Below, piece after piece: positions 51,659 to 61,584 of a DNA stretch of 64,000 nt (within the stretch, counting starts at the first letter, position 1; each line of letters starts with the position of its first letter). The notes beneath the pieces were generated by a model. It was given only the letters and a program-made list of their open reading frames with translations. It did no database searches and was not told where the DNA came from. A program made the translations under genes and the position numbers. Source of the DNA: Aestuariibaculum suncheonense. GTDB taxonomy: Bacteria > Bacteroidota > Bacteroidia > Flavobacteriales > Flavobacteriaceae. The stretch covers positions 184,490 to 248,489 of the forward strand of contig NZ_JACVXC010000005.1 in NCBI RefSeq assembly GCF_014596935.1, given 5' to 3'.

Positions 51659-52423
51659 TTATGCGTTTTTATTGATAATTTCTTTAGCTAAACTTAAGTA
51701 ATTTGTTGCGCCTTTACTAGCCGCATCGTAATTAATTATGCTTTCGCCGTAACTTGGGGCCTCACTTAAACGTACATTACGTTGAATAATAGTTTGAAAA
51801 ACCATATCGTTGAAGTGTTTTTGAACTTCTTCAACCACTTGGTTCGACAGTCTTAAACGCGAATCGTACATGGTAAGCAATAAGCCTTCAATGTCTAATT
51901 CTTTATTGTGAATTTTTTGAACACTCTTTATGGTGTTTAGTAATTTTCCTAAACCTTCTAAAGCGAAGTACTCACACTGAATTGGGATGATAACAGCATC
52001 AGCAGCCGTTAAGGCGTTTAAAGTAAGTAGGCCTAATGATGGCGCACAGTCGATAATGATGTAATCGTAATCGTCCTTAATCTCAACCAATGCTTTTTTA
52101 AGCATGTATTCGCGCTGGTCTTTATCAACAAGTTCAATTTCGATAGCTACAAGGTCGATGTGTGCAGGAATAATATCCAGATTTGGCGTGTCGGTTTTTA
52201 CGATGGCGTCTTTAGGAGCATGCGAATGTTCTAAAAGTTGGTAGGTTCCAATTTCTACGCTCTCGACATCCATTCCAATTCCAGAAGTTGCATTTGCCTG
52301 AGGATCAGCATCAATAAGTAGTACTTTTTTTTCTAAAACTCCAAGAGAAGCCGCTAAGTTGATCGATGTTGTTGTCTTACCAACACCCCCTTTTTGGTTA
52401 GCAATTGCAATTATTTTACCCAT
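51659..52423 (-). CDS. parA: Chromosome partitioning ATPase ParA
   Basis: This 254-residue deviant Walker ATPase drives segregation with ParB. Motif: NQKGGVGKTTTSINLAASLG (residues ~9-27), ADPQANATSGIG, and DYDYIIIDCAPSLGLLTLNA. It lacks the N-terminal HTH of plasmid ParA, as is usual for chromosomal Soj/ParA. The next gene upstream, on the same strand, is more than 100 bases away, so parA probably starts its own operon parA-parB-DUF5683-dapB. Confidence 0.96.
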   Translation of the reverse strand: MGKIIAIANQKGGVGKTTTSINLAASLGVLEKKVLLIDADPQANATSGIGMDVESVEIGTYQLLEHSHAPKDAIVKTDTPNLDIIPAHIDLVAIEIELVDKDQREYMLKKALVEIKDDYDYIIIDCAPSLGLLTLNALTAADAVIIPIQCEYFALEGLGKLLNTIKSVQKIHNKELDIEGLLLTMYDSRLRLSNQVVEEVQKHFNDMVFQTIIQRNVRLSEAPSYGESIINYDAASKGATNYLSLAKEIINKNA

Positions 52424-52542
52424 GAAATGATTTGGTTTTATTAGGGGTAAAAATACAACTATTATTTAGTAATAAAAACGGAATTTGTTAACAGTGGCTT
52501 TTAATAAAATTTTGAAGTTTCTTTTGTTAATAAAATAATCCG

Positions 52543-54663
52543 TTAGTCGATTAAAATCTCTAAAATTTTTATCGCCGCTTCACTAATTTTTGTCCCCGGA
52601 CCAAAAACAGCAACAACACCGGCATCGAATAAAAATTGATAATCTTGTTTAGGAATCACACCGCCAACAATAACCATAATATCCTCACGGCCATACTGTT
52701 TTAATTCTTCAATTACTTGGGGGACTAAGGTTTTGTGTCCTGCGGCTAAAGAGGATACACCCAGAATATGTACATCGTTTTCAACGGCTTGTTTAGCAAC
52801 TTCCTGTGGAGTTTGAAATAAGGGAGCGATATCGACATCGAAGCCTAAATCGGCATAAGCGGTAGCGACCACTTTGGCGCCGCGATCATGACCATCTTGT
52901 CCCATTTTTGCAATCATAATGCGAGGGCGTCTACCGTCCTGTTTTGCAAATATATCGGCAAGATTTTTTGCTTTTTTAAAAGCATCATCGTTTTTAATTT
53001 CGTTACTATACACCCCTGAAAAAGATTTTATTTGAGCTTTATGTCTCCCAAACACCGTTTCTAAGGCCATGCTAATTTCACCTAAAGTAGCGCGTTCGCG
53101 AGCGGCTTCAATAGCTAAATCTAATAAATTTTCACGTCCTGTTCGGGCAGCTTCCTTTAATTTTTCCAAAGCATCATTAACTTTATTTGAATTTCGATTG
53201 GCTTTAATGGTTTTTAGCTGGTCTATTTGGGCTAATCTAACGGTTTGATTGTCGACTTCGAGTGTAGTAATCGGATCCTCCTGTTTTAAGCGATAGTTGT
53301 TAACACCAACAATAGTATCCTGATTAGAATCTATTCGGGCTTGTTTTCTAGCAGCGGCTTCTTCAATCCTAATTTTTGGAATTCCAGCTTCAATAGCTTT
53401 AGTCATTCCACCTAAACCTTCAATTTCTTCAATTAATGTCCAGGCTTTTTCAGCGATATCATTAGTGAGTTTTTCAAGGTAATAACTACCGGCCCAGGGA
53501 TCTACAGTCTTGGTAATTTTTGTTTCTTCCTGAAGAAATAGTTGTGTGTTTCGGGCAATACGTGCCGAAAAATCAGTTGGAAGGGCAATGGCTTCATCCA
53601 AAGCATTGGTGTGTAAACTTTGTGTGCCACCAAAAACGGCAGCAGCGGCTTCAATCGTGGTTCTTGCAATATTGTTAAATGGATCTTGCTCGGTTAAACT
53701 CCAGCCACTGGTCTGACAGTGTGTTCTTAGGTTTAGTGATTTTTCGTTTTTAGGGTTGAATGGTTTTATCAGTTTTGCCCAAAGCATACGTGCAGCTCGC
53801 ATTTTGGCGATTTCCATAAAATGATTCATACCGATTCCCCAAAAAAAGGATAGGCGAGGAGCAAAATCGTCGATATCTAAACCAGCAGCCAATCCTGTTT
53901 TAATATATTCTAAGCCATCGGCTAGGGTATAGGCTAATTCAATATCTGCGGTTCCGCCGGCTTCCTGTATATGGTATCCTGAAATGCTGATGCTGTTGAA
54001 TTTAGGCATGTGTTTGCTAGTGTATTCAAAAATATCGGAGATGATTTTCATAGAAGGTTTAGGTGGATAAATATATGTGTTACGCACCATAAACTCTTTT
54101 AAAATATCATTTTGAATGGTCCCCGATAGTTGATTTTGGCTAACACCTTGTTCTTCGGCGGCGACAATATAAAATGCCATAATGGGTAGAACAGCGCCAT
54201 TCATGGTCATGGAAACGCTCATTTTATCCAATGGAATTTCATCGAACAGTCGCTTCATGTCTTCCACAGAATCTATGGCTACTCCGGCTTTTCCAATATC
54301 TCCAACCACACGGTCGTGATCAGAATCGTAACCGCGATGCGTTGCTAAATCGAAAGCGACCGATAAACCTTTTTGTCCGGCTGCTAAATTACGCTTGTAA
54401 AACGCATTGCTGTCTTCGGCTGTGGAGAATCCTGCATACTGCCTTATGGTCCATGGTTTTCTAACATACATAGTTGTGTAGGGGCCACGTAGGTTAGGCG
54501 TGATACCGGCAGCAAAATTCAAATGGTCTAAATCTTCAATATCTTCCTTTGAATAGATTGATTTTACAGCAATACCTTCCGCAGTCTCGAACAATTGGTT
54601 TTCGGACTTCAGGTTTTGGTCTGCTGATTTAAGGGTGATATGTTGAAGATTTTTTCTGGACAT
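52543..54663 (-). CDS. Methylmalonyl-CoA mutase, large catalytic subunit
   Basis: This 706-residue adenosylcobalamin-dependent mutase interconverts methylmalonyl-CoA and succinyl-CoA. The N-terminal TIM barrel has [20 protein letters not shown] and [20 protein letters not shown]. The C-terminal cobalamin-binding domain (~570-700) has [20 protein letters not shown] with the lower-ligand motif DGHDRG, then [20 protein letters not shown]. Length is normal for the large subunit. It is the last gene of the operon udk-ftsB-small subunit-lipoprotein-large subunit; start 3 bases after the lipoprotein stop. Confidence 0.97.
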   Translation of the reverse strand: MSRKNLQHITLKSADQNLKSENQLFETAEGIAVKSIYSKEDIEDLDHLNFAAGITPNLRGPYTTMYVRKPWTIRQYAGFSTAEDSNAFYKRNLAAGQKGLSVAFDLATHRGYDSDHDRVVGDIGKAGVAIDSVEDMKRLFDEIPLDKMSVSMTMNGAVLPIMAFYIVAAEEQGVSQNQLSGTIQNDILKEFMVRNTYIYPPKPSMKIISDIFEYTSKHMPKFNSISISGYHIQEAGGTADIELAYTLADGLEYIKTGLAAGLDIDDFAPRLSFFWGIGMNHFMEIAKMRAARMLWAKLIKPFNPKNEKSLNLRTHCQTSGWSLTEQDPFNNIARTTIEAAAAVFGGTQSLHTNALDEAIALPTDFSARIARNTQLFLQEETKITKTVDPWAGSYYLEKLTNDIAEKAWTLIEEIEGLGGMTKAIEAGIPKIRIEEAAARKQARIDSNQDTIVGVNNYRLKQEDPITTLEVDNQTVRLAQIDQLKTIKANRNSNKVNDALEKLKEAARTGRENLLDLAIEAARERATLGEISMALETVFGRHKAQIKSFSGVYSNEIKNDDAFKKAKNLADIFAKQDGRRPRIMIAKMGQDGHDRGAKVVATAYADLGFDVDIAPLFQTPQEVAKQAVENDVHILGVSSLAAGHKTLVPQVIEELKQYGREDIMVIVGGVIPKQDYQFLFDAGVVAVFGPGTKISEAAIKILEILID

Positions 54664-54666
54664 GAA

Positions 54667-55257
54667 TTAGGATTGAGGTGTTTTATTTAAATTGAAAAGG
54701 TTAGCATAAAACAAATCGAAAGCTACGTAGGTTGCCAAATATTTATCAGATAAAATTGAACGATAGCTCGACATTAAAGGCGCGCCAAATAATTTTGGAC
54801 TCATGCTGTTGGTTGAAATCAATGCATTCATAGTGGTTTTTAAACTTTCATCATGAATGTTTGTTGCTACGCAACTCATTAACGTGCCTTTGTAATTTAA
54901 GTGGCTATTTGGGTTTTCGGCATCCCATAAATCTCCTTCATTTTTTAAGGCTTCAAAAATTTTTAAGGTGTGTTCTGATGCAATTCCTGAATAATTAACA
55001 CGTTTGGCGTTAGCATCACGAATAAATTGATAATACGCCTGAGTTAAGCTATTATTAGGTTTTTCTTTGCCATAGAAAGCGACGATATCGTCTTCAAAAG
55101 CGTACAACGCTTCTTTGTATAAGTTAGGGACTAAACCTTGGCAGGTTATGGTTTCCGGCTTTTCAGCGTATTGAAAATCTGAAAAAGTTGAACCGTTTTT
55201 ACAGCTGAAAAAAGTGATGACTAATAAAAATGCAAAAAAGTTAAGATTTGACTTCAT
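54667..55257 (-). CDS. Hypothetical lipoprotein inside the methylmalonyl-CoA mutase operon
   Basis: The protein is 196 residues from the ATG at 55257, one base after the small-subunit stop; an upstream in-frame ATG at 55269 would overlap it. Signal peptide: MKSNLNFFAFLLVITFFSCK (lipobox FFSC). The mature protein has no recognised domain; it contains YKEALYAFEDDIVAFYGKEK and LDTTLKTTMNALI-like stretches with little similarity to enzymes. Being wedged between the two mutase subunits with almost no spacing, it is surely co-transcribed, but its role is unknown. Confidence 0.72.
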   Translation of the reverse strand: MKSNLNFFAFLLVITFFSCKNGSTFSDFQYAEKPETITCQGLVPNLYKEALYAFEDDIVAFYGKEKPNNSLTQAYYQFIRDANAKRVNYSGIASEHTLKIFEALKNEGDLWDAENPNSHLNYKGTLMSCVATNIHDESLKTTMNALISTNSMSPKLFGAPLMSSYRSILSDKYLATYVAFDLFYANLFNLNKTPQS

Positions 55258-55258
55258 A

Positions 55259-56629
55259 TTAATTTTCATTGTTTAAGCGTTTTTGTTCTAAAGTTTCGGC
55301 TAATCGTTTTTCTATAATGGGTTCGATTAATGTTTTTCTATAATGAGTTTTAACGAAAGGATATAATTCTAATGTTGCTTTCATTCGGTCATCCGGATTT
55401 GGATATTTATTGGAACCTACCAGAATTTCCTCTTTGTTATCGAATTGAATTTGTTCTTTTTGAGCACTTTCCTTTATTTTTCGTTGAATAGTACCTGATT
55501 TAAGCTGTTTTAAAAAGCCACCATTCGCTTCAATATCTTTAAAAAGTATTAAGGCTTTTTCGGCTAGCTGCTGGGTTAACGATTCTATATAATACGCACC
55601 ATCTGCCGGATTATTCACTTTGTCAAAGTAACTTTCGTGTTTTAAAATAAGTAGCTGATTTCGTGCAATGCGTTCGCTAAAGGTGTTTGATTTATGGTAA
55701 ACAGCATCATAAGGTAAATTAAAAACCGTATCTGCTCCGCCAAGAATAGCACTCATGCACTCGGTTGTAGAACGCAAGATGTTGGTGTTGTAATCGTAAA
55801 CCGTTTTGTTGCGCTTAGATGGTGTTGTGAAAATTTGACATTCTGTATTAATGTCGTATTCAGATGCTAAAGTTTTCCATAGTAATCGCAAGGCGCGCAA
55901 TTTGGCAATTTCGAAAAAGTAATTACTGCCTGCTGAAACGTTAAAAATGACTTTGGTTTGTTGTTTAGCTTCGGAAGTTAAATCATCATCTAGTATATTT
56001 AAATACTCGTTGGCATGGGCTAAAGCATACGCTAATTGCTGAACCATATTTGCTCCCGCATTTTGGTATAATGAACTGTTGATGCTATAAGTATTCGTAA
56101 TCTCAATTATAGATTTGAAGTTTTCAATATCAGCATTCATATTGTTAAACCAGTTGCCGGTTTTAGCAAGTTTGCCAATAATATCTGTATGAACAAATAT
56201 GTTTGGTTTTGAAACCGTATTCAAAAGCTGTTTTGTGAATTCAACATCTAAAAAATGCAATTCAAAATGCAGTTGAATAGCTTCTAAATCAATATGGTTT
56301 AAAAGCGTTTCAATAGGAATATCGTTGTTTGGAATGATGAATTTTATGCTTTCAGCCCCATTTTTGATGACTTTTAGAGCTTTGCGGTTGGCGTTTTCAG
56401 CATCGTTAACAAATACAGTATCACAAATGAACCATTGGGTTGTTTTGACGTTAGAAGTCAAGGGAAAATCTTTAATGTCATCGGCATTATAAAAGGGTTT
56501 TACCGAAATATCTTCATTAGATTGCCAAACAAGGGTTTGGTAATCCGCGCCATTTAGCTCGAATTGAATTTTTTGTTTCCATTGTTTGGTAGAAACGGCA
56601 TCAAATTCGCTAAATAGTCCTTTATTCAT
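55259..56629 (-). CDS. Methylmalonyl-CoA mutase, small subunit (no cobalamin domain)
   Basis: This 456-residue protein matches the TIM-barrel part of methylmalonyl-CoA mutase (NVSAGSNYFFEIAKLRALRL, ERIARNQLLILKHESYFDKV, NPADGAYYIESLTQQLAEKA) but ends with a basic helix at residue 456 and lacks the ~130-residue C-terminal cobalamin-binding domain seen in the large subunit. Such small subunits are catalytically inactive and stabilise the heterodimer. The start overlaps the ftsB stop by 8 bases. The shortened form is also seen in other Bacteroidota, as I recall. Confidence 0.92.
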   Translation of the reverse strand: MNKGLFSEFDAVSTKQWKQKIQFELNGADYQTLVWQSNEDISVKPFYNADDIKDFPLTSNVKTTQWFICDTVFVNDAENANRKALKVIKNGAESIKFIIPNNDIPIETLLNHIDLEAIQLHFELHFLDVEFTKQLLNTVSKPNIFVHTDIIGKLAKTGNWFNNMNADIENFKSIIEITNTYSINSSLYQNAGANMVQQLAYALAHANEYLNILDDDLTSEAKQQTKVIFNVSAGSNYFFEIAKLRALRLLWKTLASEYDINTECQIFTTPSKRNKTVYDYNTNILRSTTECMSAILGGADTVFNLPYDAVYHKSNTFSERIARNQLLILKHESYFDKVNNPADGAYYIESLTQQLAEKALILFKDIEANGGFLKQLKSGTIQRKIKESAQKEQIQFDNKEEILVGSNKYPNPDDRMKATLELYPFVKTHYRKTLIEPIIEKRLAETLEQKRLNNEN

Positions 56630-56945
56630 TAGATGTTGTTTTTAAACTGTCTTCGTATTCGATGATAAAAATTTCTTCGCTATCACGTTTCATATAATAC
56701 TCTTCGCGCGCAAACTTTTCAATACCTTCTTCTGTGCTCAGTTTTTTCAGGGCCTTTTTATCTTTTTCTATTTGCTTTAAATAGTATTCTTTTTCGGCTT
56801 CCAAATCTTTAATATCAGAATTTAACTCATTGTGAATAAGCCAGGAATTGGCGTCAAAAAACAGCATCCAAACCACAAAAAGCGTGATGATGAGGACGAA
56901 AATATTTTTAAAAGGTTTGAATATTTTATGTTTGAATAAAGCCAT
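56622..56945 (-). CDS. FtsB/DivIC-like septum-formation protein
   Basis: This 107-residue protein has one membrane helix near the N-terminus (NIFVLIITLFVVWMLFFDAN, ~15-33) followed by a coiled coil (LNSDIKDLEAEKEYYLKQIE, DKKALKKLSTEEG) and the motif EKFAREEYYMKRDSEEIFII typical of FtsB/DivIC. It would act at the divisome with FtsL/FtsQ. It is 3 bases downstream of udk and overlaps the mutase small subunit start. Confidence 0.82.
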   Translation of the reverse strand: MALFKHKIFKPFKNIFVLIITLFVVWMLFFDANSWLIHNELNSDIKDLEAEKEYYLKQIEKDKKALKKLSTEEGIEKFAREEYYMKRDSEEIFIIEYEDSLKTTSNE

Positions 56946-56948
56946 TCT

Positions 56949-57554
56949 TTATAATCGGTTATTAATAATAGTTCGCACAATATCTACCGCAACCGTATTG
57001 TACTTGTTGTTGGGGATGATGATATCTGCAAATTCTTTCATGGGCTCGATAAATTGGTCGTGCATGGGTTTTAAAGTGGTTTGATATCGACTTAAAACTT
57101 CTTCTAAATCACGACCACGTTCTGAAATGTCGCGTTTTAAACGGCGTATTAAACGCTCATCGGAATCGGCGTGAACAAATATTTTAATATCGCACATGTT
57201 TCTTATTTCGGGGCTGGTTAAAATTAAAATACCCTCAACAATCATCACCTTTCTGGGGTGTGTTAAAATGGTATCTCCGGTTCGATTGTGTTTTACAAAA
57301 GAATAAACAGGTTGGTGTACCGGTTTATTGCTTTTTAAATCTTTTAAATGACGCTCAAGTAAATCAAAATCTATCGATCTTGGGTGATCGAAATTGATTT
57401 TTACACGCTCTTCGTAACTTAAATGTGAGGTGTCTTGATAATATGAATCCTGCGAAATCACACCTATTTCACTCTCCGGTAATTCGTTAAGTATTTGGTT
57501 TACAACCGTTGTTTTACCACAACCTGTTCCGCCTGCAATTCCAATAATAAGCAT
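56949..57554 (-). CDS. udk: Uridine kinase
   Basis: This 201-residue kinase phosphorylates uridine and cytidine in pyrimidine salvage. The P-loop is IGIAGGTGCGKTTVVNQILN (residues ~3-18). Conserved: SQDSYYQDTSHLSYEERVKI, NFDHPRSIDFDLLERHLKDL, KVMIVEGILILTSPEIRNMC and HADSDERLIRRLKRDISERG. Length is normal. It begins the ftsB-mutase operon; the 67 bases upstream, to the cytochrome c gene on the same strand, have no obvious promoter. Confidence 0.95.
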   Translation of the reverse strand: MLIIGIAGGTGCGKTTVVNQILNELPESEIGVISQDSYYQDTSHLSYEERVKINFDHPRSIDFDLLERHLKDLKSNKPVHQPVYSFVKHNRTGDTILTHPRKVMIVEGILILTSPEIRNMCDIKIFVHADSDERLIRRLKRDISERGRDLEEVLSRYQTTLKPMHDQFIEPMKEFADIIIPNNKYNTVAVDIVRTIINNRL

Positions 57555-57621
57555 GTGTAATGTTGTTTGATTAGCCTTCTACAAATTTAAATAAATGTAA
57601 AACAATTAATCGAGAATGTGC

Positions 57622-58023
57622 TTATTTTTTGATTTTCTCAACGACTTCCTTGGTGACCATTTTTTTATTTTTGTTACCCCAGGAGTTGTTAATGTAATTC
57701 ATGACATCGGCAACTTCGGTGTCTGACAATCCTAATGGAGCCATAACATTTTTATAAGTCATGCCATTTACTTTTGTTTCACCAGTCATGCCATACTTTA
57801 CGGCTCTTATACTGGCTTCCTGATTTTTAGTAAGAAAGTCTGATTTAGCGAGTGGGGGATATACATTTTTTACCCCCTCCCCACTAGGTAAATGGCAGTT
57901 CATGCAAAAATCGGTGTAAATTTCACTCCCACGTTTTATGCTTTCCTCAAGGGGGGAGTTTTGCTTTAAGTTATAGGTGATCGAAGAGGCCGTAATGATT
58001 AAGCTTAGTAAGATGAATTTCAT
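57622..58023 (-). CDS. Periplasmic cytochrome c
   Basis: This 133-residue protein has an N-terminal hydrophobic segment (MKFILLSLIITASSITYNL) acting as a signal peptide or anchor, then a class I cytochrome c domain: RGSEIYTDFCMNCHLPSGEG with CMNCH as the heme-binding motif and a later GMTYKNVMAPLGLSDTEVAD with a Met that can be the axial ligand. It starts 8 bases downstream of the PQQ-dependent dehydrogenase gene and is very likely its electron acceptor. The C-terminus is Lys-rich. Confidence 0.9.
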   Translation of the reverse strand: MKFILLSLIITASSITYNLKQNSPLEESIKRGSEIYTDFCMNCHLPSGEGVKNVYPPLAKSDFLTKNQEASIRAVKYGMTGETKVNGMTYKNVMAPLGLSDTEVADVMNYINNSWGNKNKKMVTKEVVEKIKK

Positions 58024-58031
58024 AGTTTAAA

Positions 58032-59153
58032 TTAGTTTTTTGGAACAATTTTATAGATGCCTTTACCTTCTACACTTAAATAGATATAGCCGTCTGGCGC
58101 TTGACGAACATCTCTAACCCGACCTATAGATTCGAATAATTTTTCGCGTTTTACAACCTTATTATTTTCAAGAATGAGACGTTCTAAATATTGAAATTTT
58201 AATGAACCAACCAGTAAGTTGCCCTTCCAGTTCGGATAATTATCAGAATTTACAAAAGCCATGCCACTGGGTGCTATGGAAGGAATCCAATAAAAAAGTG
58301 GTTGTTCCATGCCTTCTTTTTGGGTGATGTCAGTGAAGGTTGTGCCACTGTAGTTAATGCCGTATGAAATTACCGGCCAGCCATAGTTTTTACTTTTTTG
58401 AATAATATTAATTTCATCGCCACCTTGCGGACCATGCTCATGTGTCCAGATAGCACCGGTTTCAGGGTGTTTGGTCATGCCTTGAGGATTTCTGTGTCCG
58501 TAACTGTAAATGGCAGTTTTTGCTCCAGAGTTGTTAACAAAAGGATTGTCAGTTGGAACAGTACCGTCAGCATGCAATCTGTAAATTTTACCACCATCTC
58601 GGTTAATATCTTGTGGGTTGATGTCTCGTTGTCCGCGTTCACCAATCGAGAAAAATAAATAACCTTCATTGTCAAATTCAATTCGAGAACCAAAATGTTG
58701 TCCTTTGGTAGTATTTGGGACAGCTTTATAAAGTTGCTCCTGGTTTGATAATGACGAGCCGTTTAATTTTGCTCTCATAATCGCTGTGTTTCCACCTTCG
58801 CCTTCACCTTCGGGAGAGGCATATGAGAAGTATATCCAGCCGTTATTTTCATAATCAGGGTGCAATTTAATGTCCATAAATCCGCCTTGACCACGCACAT
58901 AAATTTCCGGTAAACCACTAATTGTGGTTTTGGTGCCATCTTTAAAATGAATAAGCTCACCAGATTTTTCAGTTACTAAAATGCTCTCATCAGGAAGAAA
59001 AGCCATTCCCCAGGCAATGTTTAAATCGGGAACAACGAGTTCGGTTGTGTATTCGATATTAACAGGAGATTCTGCTTTTATTTCAGATTCAGTTTGCTGA
59101 GCGCAGGACGTGTAAACTATGAATAAGGTTAATAAGTTGTAAATTGGTTTCAT
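58032..59153 (-). CDS. PQQ-dependent sugar dehydrogenase (soluble aldose type)
   Basis: This 373-residue enzyme has a lipoprotein or signal peptide (VYTSCAQQTESE). The six-bladed beta-propeller of the soluble glucose dehydrogenase/YliI family is recognised by VVPDLNIAWGMAFLPDESIL, GGFMDIKLHPDYENNGWIYF, GSRIEFDNEGYLFFSIGERG, YSYGHRNPQGMTKHPETGAI and WTHEHGPQGGDEINIIQKSK. Here the His in HGPQGGDE and HRNPQG line the PQQ pocket. It would oxidise an aldose in the periplasm with PQQ, passing electrons to the adjacent cytochrome c. The TonB-receptor gene is 6 bases upstream. Confidence 0.92.
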   Translation of the reverse strand: MKPIYNLLTLFIVYTSCAQQTESEIKAESPVNIEYTTELVVPDLNIAWGMAFLPDESILVTEKSGELIHFKDGTKTTISGLPEIYVRGQGGFMDIKLHPDYENNGWIYFSYASPEGEGEGGNTAIMRAKLNGSSLSNQEQLYKAVPNTTKGQHFGSRIEFDNEGYLFFSIGERGQRDINPQDINRDGGKIYRLHADGTVPTDNPFVNNSGAKTAIYSYGHRNPQGMTKHPETGAIWTHEHGPQGGDEINIIQKSKNYGWPVISYGINYSGTTFTDITQKEGMEQPLFYWIPSIAPSGMAFVNSDNYPNWKGNLLVGSLKFQYLERLILENNKVVKREKLFESIGRVRDVRQAPDGYIYLSVEGKGIYKIVPKN

Positions 59154-59159
59154 TGCTTG

Positions 59160-61445
59160 TTAGTTTATGTTGTATGTAACATTAAATCCTGAATAATAAT
59201 TTATAGGATTTCCTGGGTAATAATACCTAGGTAGAGCACCATTGAAGCCCGTCGCATTGATAAGAATTTGAGAGGCATAGGCTGTATCAAATATATTATT
59301 TAAACCTAAAAATATATTAATATTTAGTTTTTTATTAAGTTTTTTTTGCCAACCTACTTTAAAATGGGTTAGGCTGTAAGAACTTGTATATAAGCTATTG
59401 CTGTCAGTGATTGGTATACTTCCAATGTTTTGAAAATTTATATTCCCGTAAATTCCAAAGGCAGTGTTGAAAATTAAACTCATGTTAAAGGTATGGTTTG
59501 GAACACCGGTTAAATCATTACCAGAATAATCGTTATCGCCATCAACATAATCTTTAAATTTAAAATGATTTAATGTATAGCTAAAATCTGTATTTAATTT
59601 ATAATTTTTATTTTTTAACCACTGAAAGTTACCACTTAATTCAAAACCGTTATGTTGCGTTTTTCCTGCGTTAAGCCCAATGTATTCGTCGTTTCCTGTT
59701 CGTTTGGCAACAAGTAAATTGGAGATGTTTAATTGGAAAGCAGATACATTTAATCGCAGTCTGTTGTTAAAAAAAACCGAACGGGATCCGATTTCAAGAT
59801 TCCAGCCAGTTTCGGGTTTAATATCTGGGTTGATTAAGCCATCGGGGAGTAATGTTTCAGTGGTAGTTGGAGGTGAAAATCCGTGACTGATATTAGAATA
59901 AAGTTTGATGTTTCTTGAAAGTGCATGTGTTAACCCAAAAGTAGGAGACAGGATACTTTTGAAGCCGTATGAGCCTGTTTGATTAGGGTTTGTTCCGTTG
60001 TTGGAATAGTCGTGAAGTTTATATGATGTTTTATTTAAATTCAACCCAAAGCTGACTTCGGTATCATGGTTTATGGCATAATTAGATTCCATAAAAATAT
60101 TGAAGTAATGCCGTTTTTCTTTAAAGTTTGTAAGCATGTCACCCTGAACGCTGCCGGTTCCGGATGGATAGTTCTGATAAAGATTTTCGAAAGTTTTCCA
60201 TTTGTAGAAATCTGTGAAAAATTCTATACCTACTGTCCATTTCAGTTTTCCGAGATCACCTAAAAGTCTACTTCTAATGCCTAAAGCCGATAAATTTTCC
60301 GAAAGGATATTAAAAGGTCTCGGTTCATACGCATTTTTTAAAGAAGTAAAAACACTGGTTTTTTGTAAAATAGTTTTACGGTATTGATGATGCCATGATA
60401 AGCCTAGAATACTTCGCTTTGTGTCTTCGTAACCTTTTGATTGTGCCCATGAAAAAGCAGCCGATTCTGGTGCATTTAAAAAAGTATTTTCGTTGATTGA
60501 GCTTGGTATGTAGCCTTTTAAATCTACAAAACTTCCGAGAAGAGAAATTTCATTCTGTTCATCTATAAAGTGATTAGCGTTTAAGGTTATGGTTTTTCGA
60601 TTGTATGCACTGTTGGCTCTGTATCCATCACTTTGTGTATGACTGTAAATAGCATTTAAGCTTGTGTTTTTATACCCAGAACTGAATTCAATAACATCTT
60701 TAAATACCCCAAATGAGCCGATAGTTGAGGTGTTTTGTATTTTAGTTTCATTAAAAATGGCGGTTTTCGGAATTAAATTGATGGTTCCACCTAATCCGGC
60801 ACCATAAATACTAGACCCCGAACCTTTTATAATTTCAATTCTTGAGAGGGCACCTAATTCAAAATCTTCAATAGTTGTTTCGCTGTTTCCTGTAGTTAAA
60901 GGAATGTCGTTAAAATAAGCTCTGATTTTACTGGTGCCATATAACTGTCTTGAGCCAATACCTCTTATGGTAATTCGGTTGGTATTTAAAGCGCCATTTT
61001 GCATAAAAATTCCCGGAACCTGGTTTAGTATAGTGGCAAAGTTTATGCTGTTATTTTGTTGAATATCTTGAGATGATATAACTTCATAGGAGGCATATGA
61101 AGTATTTAGTGTTTTGGGGATTTGATTCGCATTAATAACAACTTCATTTAATTCGGAAGGATTTATTTGAAGTTGAACAATAGGATTGTTCTTCAGAATA
61201 GTTATTTCTTTATCTAAGTATCCCGATTTTTTAACCATATAGGTTCCTAAAGCATAAATTTCAAATTGTCCTTGGTTGTTAGTATATATAGTGTCTCTAT
61301 TATTTTTTAAAACTATTGAAGCTTTAGAAATCGGGGCATTTGTATCAAGGTCAATTACTTTTCCACTAATTTTTTGCTGAGAGAAACCTGTGAAGAAAAT
61401 AAATATTGAAATACTAAATAGTAGAATAACTTTTTTAAAGTTCAA
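59160..61445 (-). CDS. TonB-dependent receptor
   Basis: This 761-residue receptor has a signal peptide ending FTGFSQ. A carboxypeptidase-regulatory-like domain (~22-100, KISGKVIDLDTNAPISKASI) precedes the plug, with NFATILNQVPGIFMQNGALN then TNRITIRGIGSRQLYGTSKI and GGTINLIPK. The barrel ends YYSGFNVTYNIN. TonB box and STN domain are not seen. The next genes on the same strand (PQQ-dependent sugar dehydrogenase and cytochrome c) are only 6 and 8 bases apart, so it is one operon, and uptake of PQQ or a sugar-linked substrate is a reasonable guess. It is divergent from tRNA-Pro. Confidence 0.9.
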   Translation of the reverse strand: MNFKKVILLFSISIFIFFTGFSQQKISGKVIDLDTNAPISKASIVLKNNRDTIYTNNQGQFEIYALGTYMVKKSGYLDKEITILKNNPIVQLQINPSELNEVVINANQIPKTLNTSYASYEVISSQDIQQNNSINFATILNQVPGIFMQNGALNTNRITIRGIGSRQLYGTSKIRAYFNDIPLTTGNSETTIEDFELGALSRIEIIKGSGSSIYGAGLGGTINLIPKTAIFNETKIQNTSTIGSFGVFKDVIEFSSGYKNTSLNAIYSHTQSDGYRANSAYNRKTITLNANHFIDEQNEISLLGSFVDLKGYIPSSINENTFLNAPESAAFSWAQSKGYEDTKRSILGLSWHHQYRKTILQKTSVFTSLKNAYEPRPFNILSENLSALGIRSRLLGDLGKLKWTVGIEFFTDFYKWKTFENLYQNYPSGTGSVQGDMLTNFKEKRHYFNIFMESNYAINHDTEVSFGLNLNKTSYKLHDYSNNGTNPNQTGSYGFKSILSPTFGLTHALSRNIKLYSNISHGFSPPTTTETLLPDGLINPDIKPETGWNLEIGSRSVFFNNRLRLNVSAFQLNISNLLVAKRTGNDEYIGLNAGKTQHNGFELSGNFQWLKNKNYKLNTDFSYTLNHFKFKDYVDGDNDYSGNDLTGVPNHTFNMSLIFNTAFGIYGNINFQNIGSIPITDSNSLYTSSYSLTHFKVGWQKKLNKKLNINIFLGLNNIFDTAYASQILINATGFNGALPRYYYPGNPINYYSGFNVTYNIN

Positions 61446-61526
61446 GCTTAAAGTGTGTTAGATGGTTGTCGGCTAAATTAGCTAAAAATTAAATGTGTGA
61501 TTAATTGAAAATTTTAAGAAAAAGGG

Positions 61527-61556
61527 TTGTGTATTTAATATAAAGAAGTATATTTG
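61527..61556 (+). promoter_or_regulatory. tRNA-Pro promoter
   Basis: TTG (61527-61529), 19 bases, then TATATTTG (61549-61556), an ideal consensus. Transcription would start around 61563, 22 bases before the tRNA. Confidence 0.8.
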
Positions 61557-61584
61557 CACCCCGTAATGAGATAACCATTATACT

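Noticed and set aside
50748..52423. A parS centromere site near parAB
   Set aside because: No sequence close to TGTTTCACGTGAAACA or TGTTCCACGTGGAACA was found on reading; CACGTG cores seen elsewhere lack the arms.
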